Below, piece after piece: positions 8,505 to 17,368 of a stretch of 64,000 bases of DNA (position 1 is the stretch's first letter; the number at the start of each line of letters is the position of its first letter). Origin of the DNA: Albidovulum sediminis (GTDB taxonomy: Bacteria; Pseudomonadota; Alphaproteobacteria; Rhodobacterales; Rhodobacteraceae); assembly GCF_025380365.1 (NCBI RefSeq), contig NZ_JAOCQF010000001.1, positions 1,724,245-1,788,244 of the forward strand, in the 5' to 3' direction. The translations under genes and the position numbers were made by a program. Below the pieces are notes generated by a model. That model was not told where the DNA came from and ran no database searches. It saw nothing but the letters and a program-made list of their open reading frames with translations.

Positions 8505-9251
8505 ATGCGGATCGGAAAGGCGGAAAGGCGCGCAACCATCGGCATCGTCGCCGGGTCGGGGCCGGAGGCGGGGCTTGACCTCTGGGCCAAGGTTCTCAGG
8601 CACAATCAGGCCGCCTTCGGGGCGGCGTTTCGCGGCGATCTCGATGCGCCGCGCGTCGTCGTGGTGTCGGAGCCGGACCTGGGCCTGTCGATGGACCTTG
8701 CGGCCAACGACGCGGCCGTGTGGGCGGCCTTGCAGCGGGTGCTTTCGGCGCTGTCGCCGCAGGTCGATGCCTTCGCGATCGCCTGCAATACGCTGAACTG
8801 GTACGCCCCGCGCATCGCCGCGCTGGATCTCGGCGCCGAGTTCATATCGTTCCAGTCGGCGATCGCGGACTGGATCACGCGCACGGGCACTGCGCGCGTG
8901 GCGCTGCTGGGTGCCGCGCCGGTGACCGCGATGGGCGACTGGTCGGCCTATCGCGACCTGCGCGACCTGGTGGAGGTTGAGGTGCCCGCCGACAGCGCGG
9001 CGCTGCACCGCCTGATTGAGGATGTGAAACGGCTTGGCAGTGCGGAGGCGACGTTGCGGCCGCGCTTCCGGGCGCTGGTCGAGAACCTTTCGGCCGATGT
9101 CGTGCTTCTGGCCTGCACCGAACTGCCGCTGATCGCGGATATCGGCACCGACCGGACGCTGGTGGACGTGACCGATCTTGTCGCCGCGAAACTGGCGGAA
9201 CGGTCGCTGGCACCCACGAAACTCCGGGTGGGGGACGCGGGCTTGCGGTGA
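8505..9251 (+). CDS. Aspartate/glutamate racemase family protein
   Basis: The 248-residue protein has the two catalytic cysteines of the family: C94 in the AIACNTLNWY block and C204 in LLACTELPL. These act as the two acid/base residues of cofactor-independent racemases. Its neighbours (asparaginase, AGCS symporter, aspartase) suggest aspartate as the substrate, linking D- and L-aspartate. Hydantoin racemase-like or maleate isomerase-like activities cannot be excluded. It is first in a co-directional run with the asparaginase about 100 bp downstream. Confidence 0.85.
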   Translation: MRIGKAERRATIGIVAGSGPEAGLDLWAKVLRHNQAAFGAAFRGDLDAPRVVVVSEPDLGLSMDLAANDAAVWAALQRVLSALSPQVDAFAIACNTLNWYAPRIAALDLGAEFISFQSAIADWITRTGTARVALLGAAPVTAMGDWSAYRDLRDLVEVEVPADSAALHRLIEDVKRLGSAEATLRPRFRALVENLSADVVLLACTELPLIADIGTDRTLVDVTDLVAAKLAERSLAPTKLRVGDAGLR

Positions 9252-9347
9252 CGTCGGGGCGCGGTGCGCATGGCAAGGATTGCGCCGCCGGGGCGCGTGG
9301 TGAAAGCTGGCAAGGCGCGGAATGGAAGCGAGACAGGGGATGCGTTG

Positions 9348-10220
9348 GTGACGGAGATTCTGGTGATTCATACCGGCGGCACCATCGGCATGGCGCCGGG
9401 TCCCGAGGGCCTTACCCCGCAGGCGGGCGTGGTGGAGCGGGCGCTGGGAAGCCTTGCGCCCGAGGGCGCGCGGATCACGGTCAATGCCTTCGACCCGCTG
9501 GTGGACAGCGCCGAGATGGGCCCGGTGGAGTGGAACCGGATCATCGCGGCCGTACAGGGGTTCCGGGGTGCCGGGGTCATCGTCACCCATGGCACCGACA
9601 CGATGGCCTACACGGGTGCTGCGCTGAGCGAGGCGCTGGCGGGGATCGCGGTGCCGGTCGTGCTGTGCGGAGCGATGCAACCCCTGAACACCGGGGGCGA
9701 CGCCGAGGCCAACCTGGCCCTCGCCCTCGACATCGCGCTGAAGGGGGCGGCCGGGGGTGGGGCAGGCGTCTGGCTGGCCTTCGCCGGCCGGCTTCTGCCG
9801 GGGGCGGGGTTGGTCAAGCACGATTCCCACAAGGCCGATGCCTTCCGTGCCGTGCCGCAGGTGCCGACGCCCGGGCCGATGCGGCCGCGCCGCTTCGCCG
9901 ACCGGCGGGTGGCGATCCTGACGCTGTCGCCGGGGATGCCGGTCCCCGCCCTTGCGGCGATGCTGGACAACCTGGACGGCGCCGTGCTGCGCGTCTTCGG
10001 CGCGGGCACGGCGATGTCCGACCCCGCGCTGCACGCCACCCTTTCCGCAGCCATCGCGCGGGGCTGCCGCCTCCGCGCGGTCAGCCAGTGCGAGAGCGGC
10101 GGGCTGGAGCCAGGCGCCTACGCCGCGGGCGCCGCGCTCTGGCGCGCGGGCGTCGAGAACGGCGGGGCGGAGACGCCCGAAACCGCGCTGGCGCGGCTTT
10201 GGCTTGCCCTGTCGGAGTGA
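9348..10220 (+). CDS. Asparaginase (cytoplasmic, type I-like)
   Basis: The enzyme hydrolyses L-asparagine to aspartate and ammonia. It has the nucleophile motif HTGGTIGM at the N terminus and the second threonine motif THGTDTM near residue 82, followed by the conserved substrate-binding Lys region (VKHDSHKADAF). The protein is shorter than periplasmic type II enzymes and has no signal peptide. I chose the GTG at 9348, with AGGGG eight bases upstream; an ATG at 9264 would add 28 unconserved residues. It lies between a racemase and an AGCS symporter, consistent with asparagine/aspartate catabolism. Confidence 0.85.
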   Translation: MTEILVIHTGGTIGMAPGPEGLTPQAGVVERALGSLAPEGARITVNAFDPLVDSAEMGPVEWNRIIAAVQGFRGAGVIVTHGTDTMAYTGAALSEALAGIAVPVVLCGAMQPLNTGGDAEANLALALDIALKGAAGGGAGVWLAFAGRLLPGAGLVKHDSHKADAFRAVPQVPTPGPMRPRRFADRRVAILTLSPGMPVPALAAMLDNLDGAVLRVFGAGTAMSDPALHATLSAAIARGCRLRAVSQCESGGLEPGAYAAGAALWRAGVENGGAETPETALARLWLALSE

Positions 10221-10450
10221 CCGGGCCGCGCGCCTTCGGTGCCGCCTTCCCTGCCCTTCCCCACGGCCCCGGCTCCAAAACGGGGCGTGCACCGGGCTGA
10301 TCCCACCCCGCATTGATGCTATTTGGCGCATTTAATGACTGCAACCGCATCCATCTGACCCGCTTAGCGCAATAGGGAATGGCGGCCCCATGCGTTACCA
10401 TGCGCGAAAGGGAGAACCGCGGCAGACGCCGCATCCAGAGGGAGGGACAG

Positions 10451-11881
10451 ATGGAATTCCTGCAATCGCTGTTCGGCTATGTCGACAGCCTGACCTGGGG
10501 GTGGTCGCTCATCCCCATCCTGGTCGTCTTCGGCGTGTTCATCACCATCATGTCGGGCTTCGTCCAGATCGAGTTCTTCGGGCGCATGTTCCGCGTGCTG
10601 TCGGGGCGCAACCAGAACACCGACCCCAACGCGATCAGCGCGCGCGAGGCGCTGCTGGTTTCGGTCGGGGGGCGCGTCGGCGGCGGCAACATCGCGGGCG
10701 TCGCGGTGGCGATCACGCTGGGCGGGCCAGGCGCGGTCTTCTGGATGTGGTGCATCGCGCTCGTGGGCATGGCGACGAGCCTTGTCGAATGCACGCTCGC
10801 GCAGATCTACAAGCGCACCGACGGCGAGCATTCCTTCCGCGGCGGGCCGGCGGACTATATCCGCCACGGGCTTGGCGCGCGCTACCGGTGGCTGGCCATC
10901 GTCTATGCCATCTGCCTTCTGGCGGCCTTCGGGCTGGGCTTCAACGCCTTCCAGGGCAACACCGTGGCCGGCGCGGTCCATGACTCGCTCGGCATCAGCC
11001 GCCTGATCACCGGGGCGGCGCTGACCGCCGTGACCGGCATCGTCATCTTCGGCGGCATCAAGCGCATCGCCAAGGCGGCCGATGTCGTCGTGCCGGTCAT
11101 GGCGATCGGCTACCTTGCCCTGGCGCTTGTCGTCATCCTGATGAACATCGGAGAGATTCCGGGCGTCATCGCGCGGATCGTCTCGGGCGCCTTCGGCTAT
11201 GAGGAGGCCATCGCCGGCGGCATGGGTGCCGCGATCGCGCAGGGGCTGCGCCGCGGCCTTTTCTCGAACGAGGCGGGCCTTGGTTCGGCGCCGAACGTCG
11301 CCGCCACCGCGCTGGTGCGCCACCCGGTCAGCCAGGGCGTCACGCAGTCCTTCTCGGTCTTCATCGACACCATCGTGATCTGTTCGTGCACCGCCTTCAT
11401 CATCCTGCTGGGCGATGTCTACGTGCCGGGCGCCGAGGGCGTGGACGGCGTGGCGCTGACGCAACAATCGCTGGCCAGCCACTTCGGCGAATGGTCGCGC
11501 TATGCGCTGACGCTGGCGATCCTGCTGTTTGCCTTCTCCTCGATCATCTACAACGTCTACCTGGGCGAGAACGCGCTGGCCGCGATCACGCCGGCGCCGC
11601 AGGCGATCCTCGTGCTGCGCGTCCTCATCCTCGGCCTGGTGTTCATGGGGGCGGCCGCGCCCTCGGCGACCTCGGTCTTCTTCTTCTCCGACCCGATGAT
11701 GGGGGTGCTTGCGCTCGTCAACCTGGTCGCGATCCTGATGCTGTTCCCCGTCGCGATGCGCGTCGTGGACGACTTCCGCGCGCAGTTGCGTGCGGGCGTC
11801 GAGCGGCCGATCTTCGACCCGTCGAAGTTCCCCGACCTCGACCTTGACCGTGAGGCCTGGAACCCGGGCCGCTGGAAATGA
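10451..11881 (+). CDS. Alanine/glycine:cation symporter family (AGCS) transporter
   Basis: The 476-residue inner-membrane protein has about ten hydrophobic helices and AGCS family blocks: VGGRVGGGNIAGVA, the GPGAVFWMW segment and LFSNEAGLGSAPN. Members import small amino acids with Na+ or H+. The ATG follows GGAGGGACAG, a strong ribosome-binding site. It sits 230 bp after the asparaginase and 71 bp before aspartase, so the likely substrate is aspartate, asparagine, alanine or glycine. The family alone does not decide the substrate. Confidence 0.88.
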   Translation: MEFLQSLFGYVDSLTWGWSLIPILVVFGVFITIMSGFVQIEFFGRMFRVLSGRNQNTDPNAISAREALLVSVGGRVGGGNIAGVAVAITLGGPGAVFWMWCIALVGMATSLVECTLAQIYKRTDGEHSFRGGPADYIRHGLGARYRWLAIVYAICLLAAFGLGFNAFQGNTVAGAVHDSLGISRLITGAALTAVTGIVIFGGIKRIAKAADVVVPVMAIGYLALALVVILMNIGEIPGVIARIVSGAFGYEEAIAGGMGAAIAQGLRRGLFSNEAGLGSAPNVAATALVRHPVSQGVTQSFSVFIDTIVICSCTAFIILLGDVYVPGAEGVDGVALTQQSLASHFGEWSRYALTLAILLFAFSSIIYNVYLGENALAAITPAPQAILVLRVLILGLVFMGAAAPSATSVFFFSDPMMGVLALVNLVAILMLFPVAMRVVDDFRAQLRAGVERPIFDPSKFPDLDLDREAWNPGRWK

Positions 11882-11889
11882 CAGAAAAG

Positions 11890-11909
11890 GGGCCGCCTTC
11901 GGGCGGCCC
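11890..11909 (+). terminator. UUCG-loop hairpin between the symporter and aspartase genes
   Basis: An 8-bp stem (GGGCCGCC/GGCGGCCC) closes a TTCG tetraloop 8 bp after the symporter stop, preceded by AAAA and followed by TT. It could be a partial terminator that reduces aspartase expression relative to the symporter, or an mRNA-stabilising element. Confidence 0.5.
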
Positions 11910-11952
11910 TTCCATCAGGCGGGAGCGATCGCCCGCCATACCGGAGACAGAC

Positions 11953-13335
11953 ATGACGACCGACCTGCGCACCGAAGAAGACAGCCTGGGCACGATGGAT
12001 CTGCCGAAGGACTGCCTCTGGGGCATCCACACCCAGCGCGCCATTGACAATTTCCCGATCTCGGGCATCCCGCTGTCGCATTTCCCCGAATTCGTCCGCG
12101 CGCTCGCCTGGGTGAAGAAGGCCGCGGCCGGGGTGAACCGCGCGCTTGGCGCGCTCGATGCGGGCAAGGCCGAGACCATCGCGGCGGTCTGCGACGAGAT
12201 CATCGGCGGGGCGCATCACGACCATTTCCGCGTCGACATGATCCAGGGCGGCGCCGGCACCTCGACCAACATGAACGCGAACGAGGTGATCGCGAACCTC
12301 GGCCTGATTCGGATGGGGCACTGCCCCGGCGACTACGCGCGGCTGCATCCCAACGACGACGTCAACCGATCCCAGTCGACCAACGACGTCTACCCGACGG
12401 CGATGCGGCTGGCCATCGTCAGCCAGTGTGCGCCTTTCCAGGCGGCGCAGCGGCGGCTTTCGGCGGCCTTCAGCGAACGCGCGGGCGCCTTCGCGCAGGT
12501 GCACAAGATCGGCCGCACGCAGCTGCAGGACGCGGTTCCGATGACGCTTGGCCAGGAATTCGCGGGCTTTGCGGCCACCATCGACGAGGATGTGGAGATC
12601 ATCGGCCGCCTGTCGCAACTGCTGCTGGAGGTGAACCTCGGCGGCACCGCGATCGGCACCCGGGTCAACACGCCCGAGGGCTATCCCGAACGCGCGATCG
12701 CCGAACTGGCGCAGGTGTCGGGCTTCGAGGTGAAGCTGGCCGCGAACCTGATCGAGGCATCGTCGGACGCGGGCGCCTATGTCACCTTCTCGGGCGTCTT
12801 GAAGCGCATTTCGGTGAAGCTGTCCAAGATCTGCAACGACCTCAGGCTGCTGTCCTCGGGCCCGCGCTCGGGCTTCAACGAGATCCGCCTGCCCCCGGTG
12901 CAGGCCGGGTCATCGATCATGCCGGGCAAGATCAACCCGGTGATCCCCGAGGTGGTCAACCAGGTCGCCTTCCAGGTCATCGGCAACGACCTGACGGTGA
13001 CCATGGCGGCCGAGGCGGGGCAGTTGCAGTTGAACGCGATGGAGCCGATCATCATCCTGAACGTGCTGCAGTCCATGCGCATCCTGATGCAGGCGATGGA
13101 CACGCTGGCCGAACGCTGCGTGAAGGGGATCGAAGCGAACGTGGCGCAGTGCGAGGGGATGCTGGAAAACAGCCTCGTGCTGGCGACGATGCTGGTCCCG
13201 CACATCGGCTACGCCAAGGCCGCCAAGGTCGCCAAGACCGCGCTGGCCAAGGGGCAGAGCGTCACAGAGACCGCCGTCGAACTGGGCTTCGGCACGCGCG
13301 AGGAGATCGCGGCGATGATCGCGGCGCAGATGTAG
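11953..13335 (+). CDS. aspA: Aspartate ammonia-lyase
   Basis: The enzyme deaminates L-aspartate to fumarate and ammonium in the cytoplasm. The 460-residue product carries the superfamily signature GSSIMPGKINPV at about residues 318-329 and the SQSTNDVYPT and GRTQLQDAVP regions that build the active site. Aspartase versus class II fumarase is chosen from the overall match and the asparaginase/racemase neighbours. It ends at a GC-rich hairpin before the convergent nir operon tail. It could also drain aspartate produced by ectoine breakdown. Confidence 0.9.
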   Translation: MTTDLRTEEDSLGTMDLPKDCLWGIHTQRAIDNFPISGIPLSHFPEFVRALAWVKKAAAGVNRALGALDAGKAETIAAVCDEIIGGAHHDHFRVDMIQGGAGTSTNMNANEVIANLGLIRMGHCPGDYARLHPNDDVNRSQSTNDVYPTAMRLAIVSQCAPFQAAQRRLSAAFSERAGAFAQVHKIGRTQLQDAVPMTLGQEFAGFAATIDEDVEIIGRLSQLLLEVNLGGTAIGTRVNTPEGYPERAIAELAQVSGFEVKLAANLIEASSDAGAYVTFSGVLKRISVKLSKICNDLRLLSSGPRSGFNEIRLPPVQAGSSIMPGKINPVIPEVVNQVAFQVIGNDLTVTMAAEAGQLQLNAMEPIIILNVLQSMRILMQAMDTLAERCVKGIEANVAQCEGMLENSLVLATMLVPHIGYAKAAKVAKTALAKGQSVTETAVELGFGTREEIAAMIAAQM

Positions 13336-13348
13336 CGATCCTGACGCG

Positions 13349-13367
13349 GGGGGCCGGGCGGGCCCCC
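13349..13367. terminator. Hairpin between convergent aspA and nir operon ends
   Basis: A 7-bp stem (GGGGGCC/GGCCCCC, loop GGGCG) lies 14 bp after the aspA stop and just before the end of the minus-strand small membrane gene. No long T-run follows, so a bidirectional terminator is plausible but not certain. Confidence 0.45.
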
Positions 13368-13371
13368 TGCC

Positions 13372-13635
13372 CTACCCTTCGGCCTCGTCGATCAGGTGGC
13401 GGACCCAGCGCGCCGCGGCCCAGGTCGCGGGCAGGCCGAGCGGAATGGACAGGATGAGTGCGGCATGGGGCGACAGCGCGGGCAGGCCCAGCGCCTGCCC
13501 CATCAGGCCCAGCAGGAAGAGGTTGATCGCCACGGCCGCCGCCGTGAACGGATAGAGCACGACCCCGAGCTTCCAGAGCGGCCAGCGCCCCTCAGTGGGA
13601 TGTGCCTTCCTCGAAACGGGTCTTGTTCCAGACAT
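13372..13635 (-). CDS. Small membrane protein at the 3' end of the nir operon (hypothetical)
   Basis: The 87-residue protein has a polar start ([24 protein letters not shown]), then two hydrophobic stretches (about 25-45 and 55-73) and a short acidic tail. The ATG at 13635 overlaps the nirN coding end by 44 bp in another frame; the AGGAAGG near the nirN end could serve a more downstream non-ATG start. I do not recognise a family. Its position as the last gene of nirSECFDLGHJN suggests a membrane accessory role in denitrification, but this is inference only. Confidence 0.6.
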   Translation of the reverse strand: MSGTRPVSRKAHPTEGRWPLWKLGVVLYPFTAAAVAINLFLLGLMGQALGLPALSPHAALILSIPLGLPATWAAARWVRHLIDEAEG

Positions 13636-15229
13636 TGTATTTCCCCGAGGGCTTGCGCATCGGCAGGCGCCTGACTTCTTCCAGCGTGCGGGCGTCATAG
13701 ACGATCACCGCGCCGTCATCCTCCCAGACCGAGACCAGCGCATGCGATCCGTCGCGGGTGAATTCCACATGCGCGACGGTCTTGCCCGGCGCGGGGTCGA
13801 GCGTCCTGACGATCTGGAGCGTTTCCTTGTCGATGACGTGCATCTTGTCCTTGTTCGGGCCGAAGAAGACATCGGCCCAGACATAGGGCGAATTTTCATG
13901 GCTGCGCAGGAAGAAGCCGGGGCCGGCGGTCGGGATCGTGGCGACGACCTTCCAGTCGGCCACGTCGATCACGCTCAGCATCCCCTCGCGAAGGTGGGGC
14001 GTGGCCATGACCCGGCGCCCGTCGCGCATCCAGCTGATGCCCGACCCCAGATGCGGCATGCCCGGCAGCGGTAGTTCAGCGATCTCTCGCCCGACGTCGA
14101 GGTTGACGACCACGCCCTTGTCGCCCTCGCGGTTGGTGCCGATCAGGTTGCGGTAGGCGGGGCCGAAGAAGAAATCGTCGATCGGCGCGCCGACCATGAT
14201 CCGGCGGCGGGCGAACAGGCCCTGCTCGGCGGCCAGGCTTTCCTCCATCCCGGCCTCGTGGCTGTGCACGAAGCCGTCGTGATAGGGGCCGGCGTCGGGA
14301 TCGGTCGCCACCTCCCATATCTCCGGCACGTCCTTCAGCGCGAGGACGAAGCTCTTGCGGTCGGGGGCCTGATAGACGGCGGAGACACGGCTGGGCGTGC
14401 CATCGCGCCCGGTGACGTCGATCACCCGCGCCACGCTCAGGTCGGCGGTGGACAGGATGGTGAGCGTCCGCGGCAGGTAGTTGGCGACCGCCAGCCACTG
14501 TCCGTCATGGCTCATCGCGATGTTGCGGCTGTTCAGGCCCGCGCGGACGCGACCGACCTCGTGCAACGACCAGATATCGTATTTCTGCACCCAGCCGTCG
14601 CGCGACATGATGAAGACGAAACGGCCGTCGGGGGTGAACTTCGGCCCGCCATGCACCGCGAAGGGGGTGGCGAAGCGGTCGAGCACGTCGAAGCTGTCGC
14701 CGTCGAGCACGCTCACATGATGGTCGCCGGTTTCCACGACAAGGGTGATGTTCAGCGGGTCGGCGGTGAAGACGGGGGCATCGGCGGCGACGTAATCCGC
14801 CCGGAACTCGCGCGTGGCGTCGATGTCGGCGGTGGTCCAGTCCGGCGTTTCGGCCAGGGGTTCGGAGATGTAGGCGGCAAGGGACGCGATCTCTTCCGGC
14901 GTCAGTTCGCCCGCGAAGGCCGGCATCTGCGTGGCCACCCGGCCCTCGGCGATGATCGCGGCCAGATCCTCGCCCTTGATCCGGCCCAGCGCCTCGGGGA
15001 TCAGGGCCGGGCCGGTCCCGCCCAGGCGCGTTTCAGCGTGGCAGGCGGCGCAATGCTCCGAAAAGAGCGCGGCGGCATCGGGCGCGGCCTGCGCGGGCGC
15101 GGCGAGAAGTGCCACGGCGGTCGCCAGAACGCGCAGGGCGCCGGCACAAGGCGCTTCCCTCCCCACGGGGCGGGGCGGCGGCGCAGAATGGCGACGGCGC
15201 GGGTCAGAAGAAACGATGTGCCGGATCAT
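13592..15229 (-). CDS. nirN: NirN: cytochrome c and d1-type propeller protein of heme d1 maturation
   Basis: The protein is exported and has a c-heme motif CAACH at residues 60-64 followed by a long eight-bladed d1-like propeller. In Pseudomonas, NirN is the dihydro-heme d1 dehydrogenase that completes heme d1 and passes it to NirS. The region [15 protein letters not shown] and the His-containing [11 protein letters not shown] loop fit the NirS/NirN family. The ATG at 15229 overlaps the end of nirJ by 26 bp and gives an Arg/Pro-rich stretch before the hydrophobic signal segment (about 32-48), so the true start may be a later non-ATG codon. It is the last d1 gene of the operon. Confidence 0.9.
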   Translation of the reverse strand: MIRHIVSSDPRRRHSAPPPRPVGREAPCAGALRVLATAVALLAAPAQAAPDAAALFSEHCAACHAETRLGGTGPALIPEALGRIKGEDLAAIIAEGRVATQMPAFAGELTPEEIASLAAYISEPLAETPDWTTADIDATREFRADYVAADAPVFTADPLNITLVVETGDHHVSVLDGDSFDVLDRFATPFAVHGGPKFTPDGRFVFIMSRDGWVQKYDIWSLHEVGRVRAGLNSRNIAMSHDGQWLAVANYLPRTLTILSTADLSVARVIDVTGRDGTPSRVSAVYQAPDRKSFVLALKDVPEIWEVATDPDAGPYHDGFVHSHEAGMEESLAAEQGLFARRRIMVGAPIDDFFFGPAYRNLIGTNREGDKGVVVNLDVGREIAELPLPGMPHLGSGISWMRDGRRVMATPHLREGMLSVIDVADWKVVATIPTAGPGFFLRSHENSPYVWADVFFGPNKDKMHVIDKETLQIVRTLDPAPGKTVAHVEFTRDGSHALVSVWEDDGAVIVYDARTLEEVRRLPMRKPSGKYNVWNKTRFEEGTSH

Positions 15230-16412
15230 GGCTCTTGCCCCGGAAGGGGGTGACGGCCAGGCGGCCTGCCTCCTCCACCCCGATTTCCTCGTTCGAGAGA
15301 TAGCAGGCGGGATCTTCGGCCCAAGGGTCGCCCGTGACCTGCAGGGCGCGGATGCGGGTGTTGCCGCCGCAGACCGACTGGAAGGCGCAGGCGCCGCAGC
15401 GCCCCTTCAGCGGGCGCGGGCGCTGGCGCAGCGTTGCCAGCATCGGATCGGACCCGGTCCAAAGCTCGGAGAACGGGCGCTCCTTGACGCTGCCCACGGT
15501 GTAGTCCGACCAGTAGGTGTCGGGATGGACCTTCCCCTGCGGGTCGATATTGGCCACGCCCAGGCCCGAGGAATTGCCGCCCCAGGCCTCCAGATGTTCG
15601 CGCAGATGGGCCACGCGGCGGGCGTCGAACCTGTCTTCGGCCCAGCGCAGGAACCAGACCGCGTCGGCGTCGTTGTTGCCGGTCACGATGTCGAGCGGGC
15701 GGCCGCCTTCCACCGCGTCCCAGGCGCGTTCGATCAAAAGGTCCATCGCGGCCCTTGTCCGGGCGTGCGCCGTATCCTCGCCCCGGTGCTTGTCGCCGCG
15801 CCCGGCATAGACGAGGTGGGAGAGGTAGAACTTGTCCACCCCCTCGCCCTCGCAGAGGTCGAGCATGTCGGGAAGGGTGTGGGCGTTGTCCTCGGTGATG
15901 GTGAAGCGCAGGCCGACCTTCACGCCGCGCGCCTTGCAGGCCCGGACCCCGGCCAGCGCCGCGTCGAAGGCGCCGTCGACGCCGCGGAACCAGTCGTTGA
16001 CCGCGCCGATCCCATCGAGCGAGATGCCGACATAGTCGAAGCCCAGCGCCTCGATCCGGTCGGCATGCTCGGCCACCCGCGTGCCGTTCGTGGACAGGCT
16101 GAGGTGGCGGAAGTTGAGCGCGCGGGCGCGTTCGGCCAGTTCGAAGAAGTCGAAGCGGCTGAGCGGTTCGCCGCCCGACAGGATCAGCGCGGGGATGCCG
16201 AAGGCCGCGAGGTCGTCGAGCACGCCCATCGCCTGCGCGTGGTTGAGTTCGCCGGGAAACTGCACGTCGGCCGAGGTGGTGTAGCAGTGCCGGCAGCGCA
16301 GGTTGCAGCGCCGCGTCAGGTTCCAGATCACGACCGGCTTGACCGGCCCGGTGCGGCGGCGCACCGACGTCGGTTCCACCAGTTCGTGCATGTATTGCGT
16401 CAGCCGGAACAT
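15204..16412 (-). CDS. nirJ: NirJ: radical SAM enzyme of heme d1 biosynthesis
   Basis: The 402-residue enzyme has the radical SAM cluster motif CNLRCRHC (C36, C40, C43), the SAM-binding GGEPL motif and a C-terminal SPASM-like cysteine set (CGAC, then VCGG, ending in PAC) that binds a second FeS cluster. NirJ replaces the propionate side chains of didecarboxysiroheme with oxo groups. It lies four bases after nirH, inside the conserved nir order, so the assignment over AhbC/AhbD paralogues is supported by context. Confidence 0.95.
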   Translation of the reverse strand: MFRLTQYMHELVEPTSVRRRTGPVKPVVIWNLTRRCNLRCRHCYTTSADVQFPGELNHAQAMGVLDDLAAFGIPALILSGGEPLSRFDFFELAERARALNFRHLSLSTNGTRVAEHADRIEALGFDYVGISLDGIGAVNDWFRGVDGAFDAALAGVRACKARGVKVGLRFTITEDNAHTLPDMLDLCEGEGVDKFYLSHLVYAGRGDKHRGEDTAHARTRAAMDLLIERAWDAVEGGRPLDIVTGNNDADAVWFLRWAEDRFDARRVAHLREHLEAWGGNSSGLGVANIDPQGKVHPDTYWSDYTVGSVKERPFSELWTGSDPMLATLRQRPRPLKGRCGACAFQSVCGGNTRIRALQVTGDPWAEDPACYLSNEEIGVEEAGRLAVTPFRGKSHDPAHRFF

Positions 16413-16415
16413 GTC

Positions 16416-16898
16416 CTAGCCCTCCCTCAGCCGCAGGCCGGTCTTCTTCAGGATCCGGGTTGAATAGAGGACATCGGAGGCCCGGCAGGCGTCGCCCAGA
16501 AGGGCCGCGATCTCTTGCCGCTTCGCCTCCACCGCGGCGCGGTCGTGGCCGTGGATCATGGCGAAGAGATTGTAGGGCCAGTCGGGCAAGGCGCGCGGGC
16601 GCAGGTAGCAGTGGCTGACGAAGTCGAGCGCGCCGACCCGTTCGCCCAAGGCCTCGGCCCGGTCGTCGTCGATGTCCCACACGCTCATCCCGTTCGCGGT
16701 CACGCCCAGCGCATAGTGGTTGGGCGCCAGCGCGATGCGGCGGATGACGCCGCTTGCCTGCATGGCGGAAAGCCGTGCGATCACCTCGGCCTCGTCCAGG
16801 CCAAGCCAGCGCGCGACCTCGGCATAAGGTGCGGGCGCCAGTGGCAGCCCGCCCTGCGTGGCGGCGATGATGCGGCGGTCGATGGCGTCCAAACTCAT
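16416..16898 (-). CDS. nirH: NirH: siroheme decarboxylase subunit (Lrp/AsnC-like)
   Basis: The 160-residue protein belongs to the AsnC-like NirD/L/G/H family, which decarboxylates siroheme to 12,18-didecarboxysiroheme. An HTH-like N-terminal region (RRIIAATQGGLPLAPAPYAE) is followed by the ferredoxin-like domain with HCYLRPRALPDWPYNLFAMIHG. The ATG at 16898 overlaps the nirG stop (ATGA). Its C-terminal block (STRILKKTG) matches the end of the NirL half upstream (STRCFKQQG), so NirH is closer to NirL, and NirG to NirD, as in other nir operons. Confidence 0.9.
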   Translation of the reverse strand: MSLDAIDRRIIAATQGGLPLAPAPYAEVARWLGLDEAEVIARLSAMQASGVIRRIALAPNHYALGVTANGMSVWDIDDDRAEALGERVGALDFVSHCYLRPRALPDWPYNLFAMIHGHDRAAVEAKRQEIAALLGDACRASDVLYSTRILKKTGLRLREG

Positions 16899-17368
16899 GC
16901 CTGCACCCGGAATCCGATGAAGAATTCCCTCAGTTTCGGAAAGCGCAGGACCTTGAGACCGGTTTCGCCCTCGATCGCCCGCGCGGTGGTTTCGATGCCC
17001 TTGAGACTGTCGGTGGCCAGAACGAACCACATGTTCAGCCGGTGGGCACGTTCATAATTGTGCGCGACCTCGGGATGCGCATTGACCAAAGTCACGACCT
17101 CGTCGAAGCGGTCGGCGGGCACGGCCATGGCGCAGAGGCAGAAGGCCCCGCCCATCGCCTCGGCGTCGAAAAAGGGGCCGAAACGGGTGATGGCGCCCTC
17201 TTCCCGCAGGTTCTGGATGCGCGCGATCAGGTCCGATTCGTCGATGCCAAGGGCGGCGGCTGCGTCGCGGAAGGGGCGCGGCGTCAGCGGGAACCCGTCC
17301 TGCAGCGCGTTCAGGATCGCGCGGTCGGTCGCGTCGAGTGCATCGGCGGGAAGCGGCGCGCGTCTCAT
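16895..17368 (-). CDS. nirG: NirG: siroheme decarboxylase subunit (Lrp/AsnC-like)
   Basis: The 157-residue NirD/G-type protein has the family pattern FPLTPRPFRDAAAALGIDE at the N terminus and the block HNYERAHRLNMWFVLATD, which corresponds to the HSYLREDDWNLWFVATA block in the NirD half. It acts with NirD, NirL and NirH in siroheme decarboxylation. It overlaps nirDL by 4 bp and nirH by 4 bp, giving tight translational coupling. Confidence 0.9.
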   Translation of the reverse strand: MRRAPLPADALDATDRAILNALQDGFPLTPRPFRDAAAALGIDESDLIARIQNLREEGAITRFGPFFDAEAMGGAFCLCAMAVPADRFDEVVTLVNAHPEVAHNYERAHRLNMWFVLATDSLKGIETTARAIEGETGLKVLRFPKLREFFIGFRVQA

